64,000 nt of DNA from Chloroflexota bacterium (lineage in GTDB: Bacteria > Chloroflexota > Ktedonobacteria > Ktedonobacterales > JADMIN01), in contig JAJPKE010000029.1 of NCBI GenBank assembly GCA_021323855.1, positions 44,441 to 108,440 on the forward strand, written 5' to 3'. Both the position numbers and the translations under genes were made by a program. The notes under the pieces were generated by a model. It was not told the DNA's origin. It saw only the letters and a list, made by a program, of their open reading frames with translations, and made no database searches. Below are positions 62,011 to 64,000 of the stretch, piece by piece (positions within the stretch are counted from its first letter, which is position 1; every line of letters starts with the position of its first letter).

Positions 62011-62919
62011 CTATTTCGTCCAGGGCCTCGGAATCGCATTTTGGAACGCGGTCTTAATCATACTTTCGGTTACATATTCACATTTCGCATAATTTTCCGA
62101 GTGCATGTTCCCAGATGTTTCAGCAACTGCGGCCAGGAAAATCTCATTCATTTCGCTTCTAGTTTGTTCTTTGCCAACTGTCAGATCGTGATAAACTATT
62201 GCAATTTTCTCCCATACAGCAATCTCTCGATCTGGGTGAAGGTCATATAGGAAGCAGTCTATGAACTTGTCTAAGTCGTGACCCATTGTGGATTGAACTG
62301 CATCACCAACTAGGCTATAAATCATTTTTGCTCTCAGAACCAAGTCATCTGACAACGACTGGTGTTTTTTGGGGCCAACCCAAAATCGCTCAATTTTTGC
62401 AGTCTTTCTTGGAGCGCTCTGCATCCATTGCTGATACAACATATGTCGGTAAATGTTGTTAAAAATCTCGGGGCGAACAACTTTCGTCAACAATATGGCA
62501 ATTTCTTGGAATGTGTACTCTGAGGTATTAATTCCAATCTTGTCAGCCAGCGTTGGGCTGTAGTCTGCTACTTGGCGCTGAGTGACACCATGCCAAATTG
62601 GCAGTATTCTTTTGCCTCTCTGAGATTGCTCGAGGATGACTAGTCCGCTGAGTTCGCGTTGCGGCCACTTTTTTGACATGAATGACTTACTAATGACTAC
62701 CGTCCCATATTTAGAATCATGCAAGCCTCTGTCAATGGAGGCAGACAAGCTATCTCCCACTTCAAGACAGAAGTCGTCATACCAAACATTGAGACCGATA
62801 TCTACGCTTAGACATCTAGCAAGTGGTTCTACAAAATTTTGGCGATCTTCCGAAGCATATGATATGAACAAGTCCCAATGATTCTTCTTTGTTCTTCGCA
62901 TTGAGATGTGAACCTCCAA
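62011..62919 (-). CDS. TIR-domain protein with uncharacterised C-terminal region
   Basis: WDLFISYASEDRQNFVEPLARCLSVDIGLNVWYDDFCLEVGDSLSASIDRGLHDSKYGTVVISKSFMSKKWPQRELSGLVILEQSQRGKRILPIWHGV. Confidence 0.9.
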   Translation of the reverse strand: MEVHISMRRTKKNHWDLFISYASEDRQNFVEPLARCLSVDIGLNVWYDDFCLEVGDSLSASIDRGLHDSKYGTVVISKSFMSKKWPQRELSGLVILEQSQRGKRILPIWHGVTQRQVADYSPTLADKIGINTSEYTFQEIAILLTKVVRPEIFNNIYRHMLYQQWMQSAPRKTAKIERFWVGPKKHQSLSDDLVLRAKMIYSLVGDAVQSTMGHDLDKFIDCFLYDLHPDREIAVWEKIAIVYHDLTVGKEQTRSEMNEIFLAAVAETSGNMHSENYAKCEYVTESMIKTAFQNAIPRPWTK

Positions 62920-63212
62920 ATCTGGATAGAAACGAGTATGTCTGCTAGTTGATTTTACCCCTAGAGCTAAATAGGCATCAAATGTTTACTAGCAAAGTCA
63001 TACTTGCAGCTTCTGCCATGTGGGGATATGGTTGCAGGTGTGTTTTATACAAAGTTGTGACGAAACGATATAGCAGTTCTCCCGGCGATGCAGACAGACC
63101 TGAACACGCGGTGCATGGCAGTATTCCATACTGACAAGCGCGACTTTCCGGTCGAACTACTTGCCAAGTAGACAGACACCTCAGTCGAATCAGTTAATTC
63201 GGCCCTCAAAGG

Positions 63213-63248
63213 AGACGGCTACTTCCCGGTATGGAACAGTAGCCGTCT
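63213..63248 (-). terminator. Stem-loop after hypothetical gene 63259..63564
   Basis: AGACGGCTACT ... AGTAGCCGTCT, 11-bp perfect arms. Confidence 0.6.
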
Positions 63249-63258
63249 GTTTAATTAG

Positions 63259-63564
63259 TTAGCGATTCTTCGCTACGTCAATCTTTTGTCTTATCTCCTT
63301 CAATGTGGCGTTGAAGACGAGATTTTCGACTACACTGCTGTTTATCCCTCCCCAGTCAATAGTACCGCCCTCCAACTTGGCATGGTGAGTTTGGCCGTCT
63401 TTTTTTACGGTAATGGCACCGTTGTCTTGTACTTCAGCGTCCCATCCCTCGATAAGAAAAGCTTCAAGAATTCTCATACCATCCATACTTACCTTCTTTC
63501 TTGCTGTCGCTATGTGCCCTTCGTACCTAACATCCTCCAACTGTGCTGTACCTGCGATCTGCAT
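63259..63564 (-). CDS. Hypothetical protein (ORF extends to 63663; likely start MQIAGTAQLEDV)
   Basis: ORF followed by a terminator-like hairpin; AT-richer composition. Confidence 0.5.
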   Translation of the reverse strand: MQIAGTAQLEDVRYEGHIATARKKVSMDGMRILEAFLIEGWDAEVQDNGAITVKKDGQTHHAKLEGGTIDWGGINSSVVENLVFNATLKEIRQKIDVAKNR

Positions 63565-63577
63565 TATGCCATACGGT

Positions 63578-63913
63578 TTAGAACTTTTGGACAAAGGTCC
63601 TGCTGCCAGAAACCTCGTTCTTCCTGACTTCGATAGACATTTGCAAGGAGATTGGTTGGCCAAGTTCGTTTAGAATTGGCGTAGAGTTGACTCTCCCGCT
63701 GATTTCTCCCCTATGCCAGTGCTCTACGCGCAGAAACTCAGGGATTTCAGTATTTGGGTGCGATGACGGCCGCTCGTGAATATGCTCGTAAGCAACCTGT
63801 ACCACCGTCAAAAGGTTCATACAACAATCGCTCACGAGCGTAGAAAGAGTTTCGATCTGAAACATCTCCTGTAGCTCTGGAAATCGGCGCACTTCACTAG
63901 GTTCTGTTGACAT
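63578..63913 (-). pseudogene. Hypothetical protein probably truncated at its 5' end by an IS insertion
   Basis: Annotated start codon (63911-63913) lies inside the presumptive IS terminal sequence GTTCTGTTGACATTTGG. Confidence 0.5.
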
Positions 63914-64000
63914 TTGGCCAGGACCCCCTAGAATGGAGGCATGAGCGATATCCGATTAAGCGACGAAGATTGGAGCAAGATACGGGCATTCTTGCGCCAG
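63899..64000 (+). mobile_element. Left end of an insertion sequence (IS5-like), truncated by window edge
   Basis: Terminal GGTTCTGTTGACATTTGGCCAGG followed by a transposase start. Confidence 0.65.
63941..64000 (+). CDS. Transposase N-terminus (IS5-like), partial
   Basis: MSDIRLSDEDWSKIRAFLRQ resembles the LSDEEW..I..LLP N-terminus of IS5-type transposases. Confidence 0.7.
   Translation, partial: MSDIRLSDEDWSKIRAFLRQ

Overview
The window reads as a high-GC bacterial chromosome segment, plausibly Chloroflexi-like (taxonomy is inference only). Left end: a peptidoglycan / amino-sugar recycling block (nagA partial, GntR regulator, murQ, BadF-type sugar kinase, nagZ) and an FGGY gluconokinase-like gene. 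Then a ~28 kb block (about 7.6-36 kb) with a stress / anaerobic-redox gene set: C39-like secreted protein, baeRF/Vms1-like protein, FAD monooxygenase, rubrerythrin, flavodoxin, CoA-transferase, a DsrE-TusA-DsrE-TusA-SQR sulfur module, PFOR plus a DHOD-like protein, two UspA proteins, a TreT-like glycosyltransferase, two Hsp20s, a UbiB-family kinase, an orphan cytoplasmic histidine kinase and two receiver-like proteins lacking the phospho-acceptor Asp. The rest is mostly housekeeping: NnrS-like membrane protein, Crp/Fnr, cupin, tRNA-Arg(GCG), AI-2E permease, murT-gatD, prfA, serS-like, tRNA-Ser(UGA), tdk, alkZ-like. The right end is AT-richer, with a TIR-domain protein and the left end of an IS. 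The main discovery candidate is a recurrent promoter architecture found by eye at 14 places, only within the 7.6-36 kb block: TGTGA-N6-TGTGA-N16-TGTGA-N6-TGTGA-N11-TATGCT-like hexamer (direct repeats with 11-bp phase, the two pairs ~32 bp apart). It precedes most transcription units of the block on both strands and suggests a single dedicated regulon. No database search or computation was run; family names come from motif recognition.
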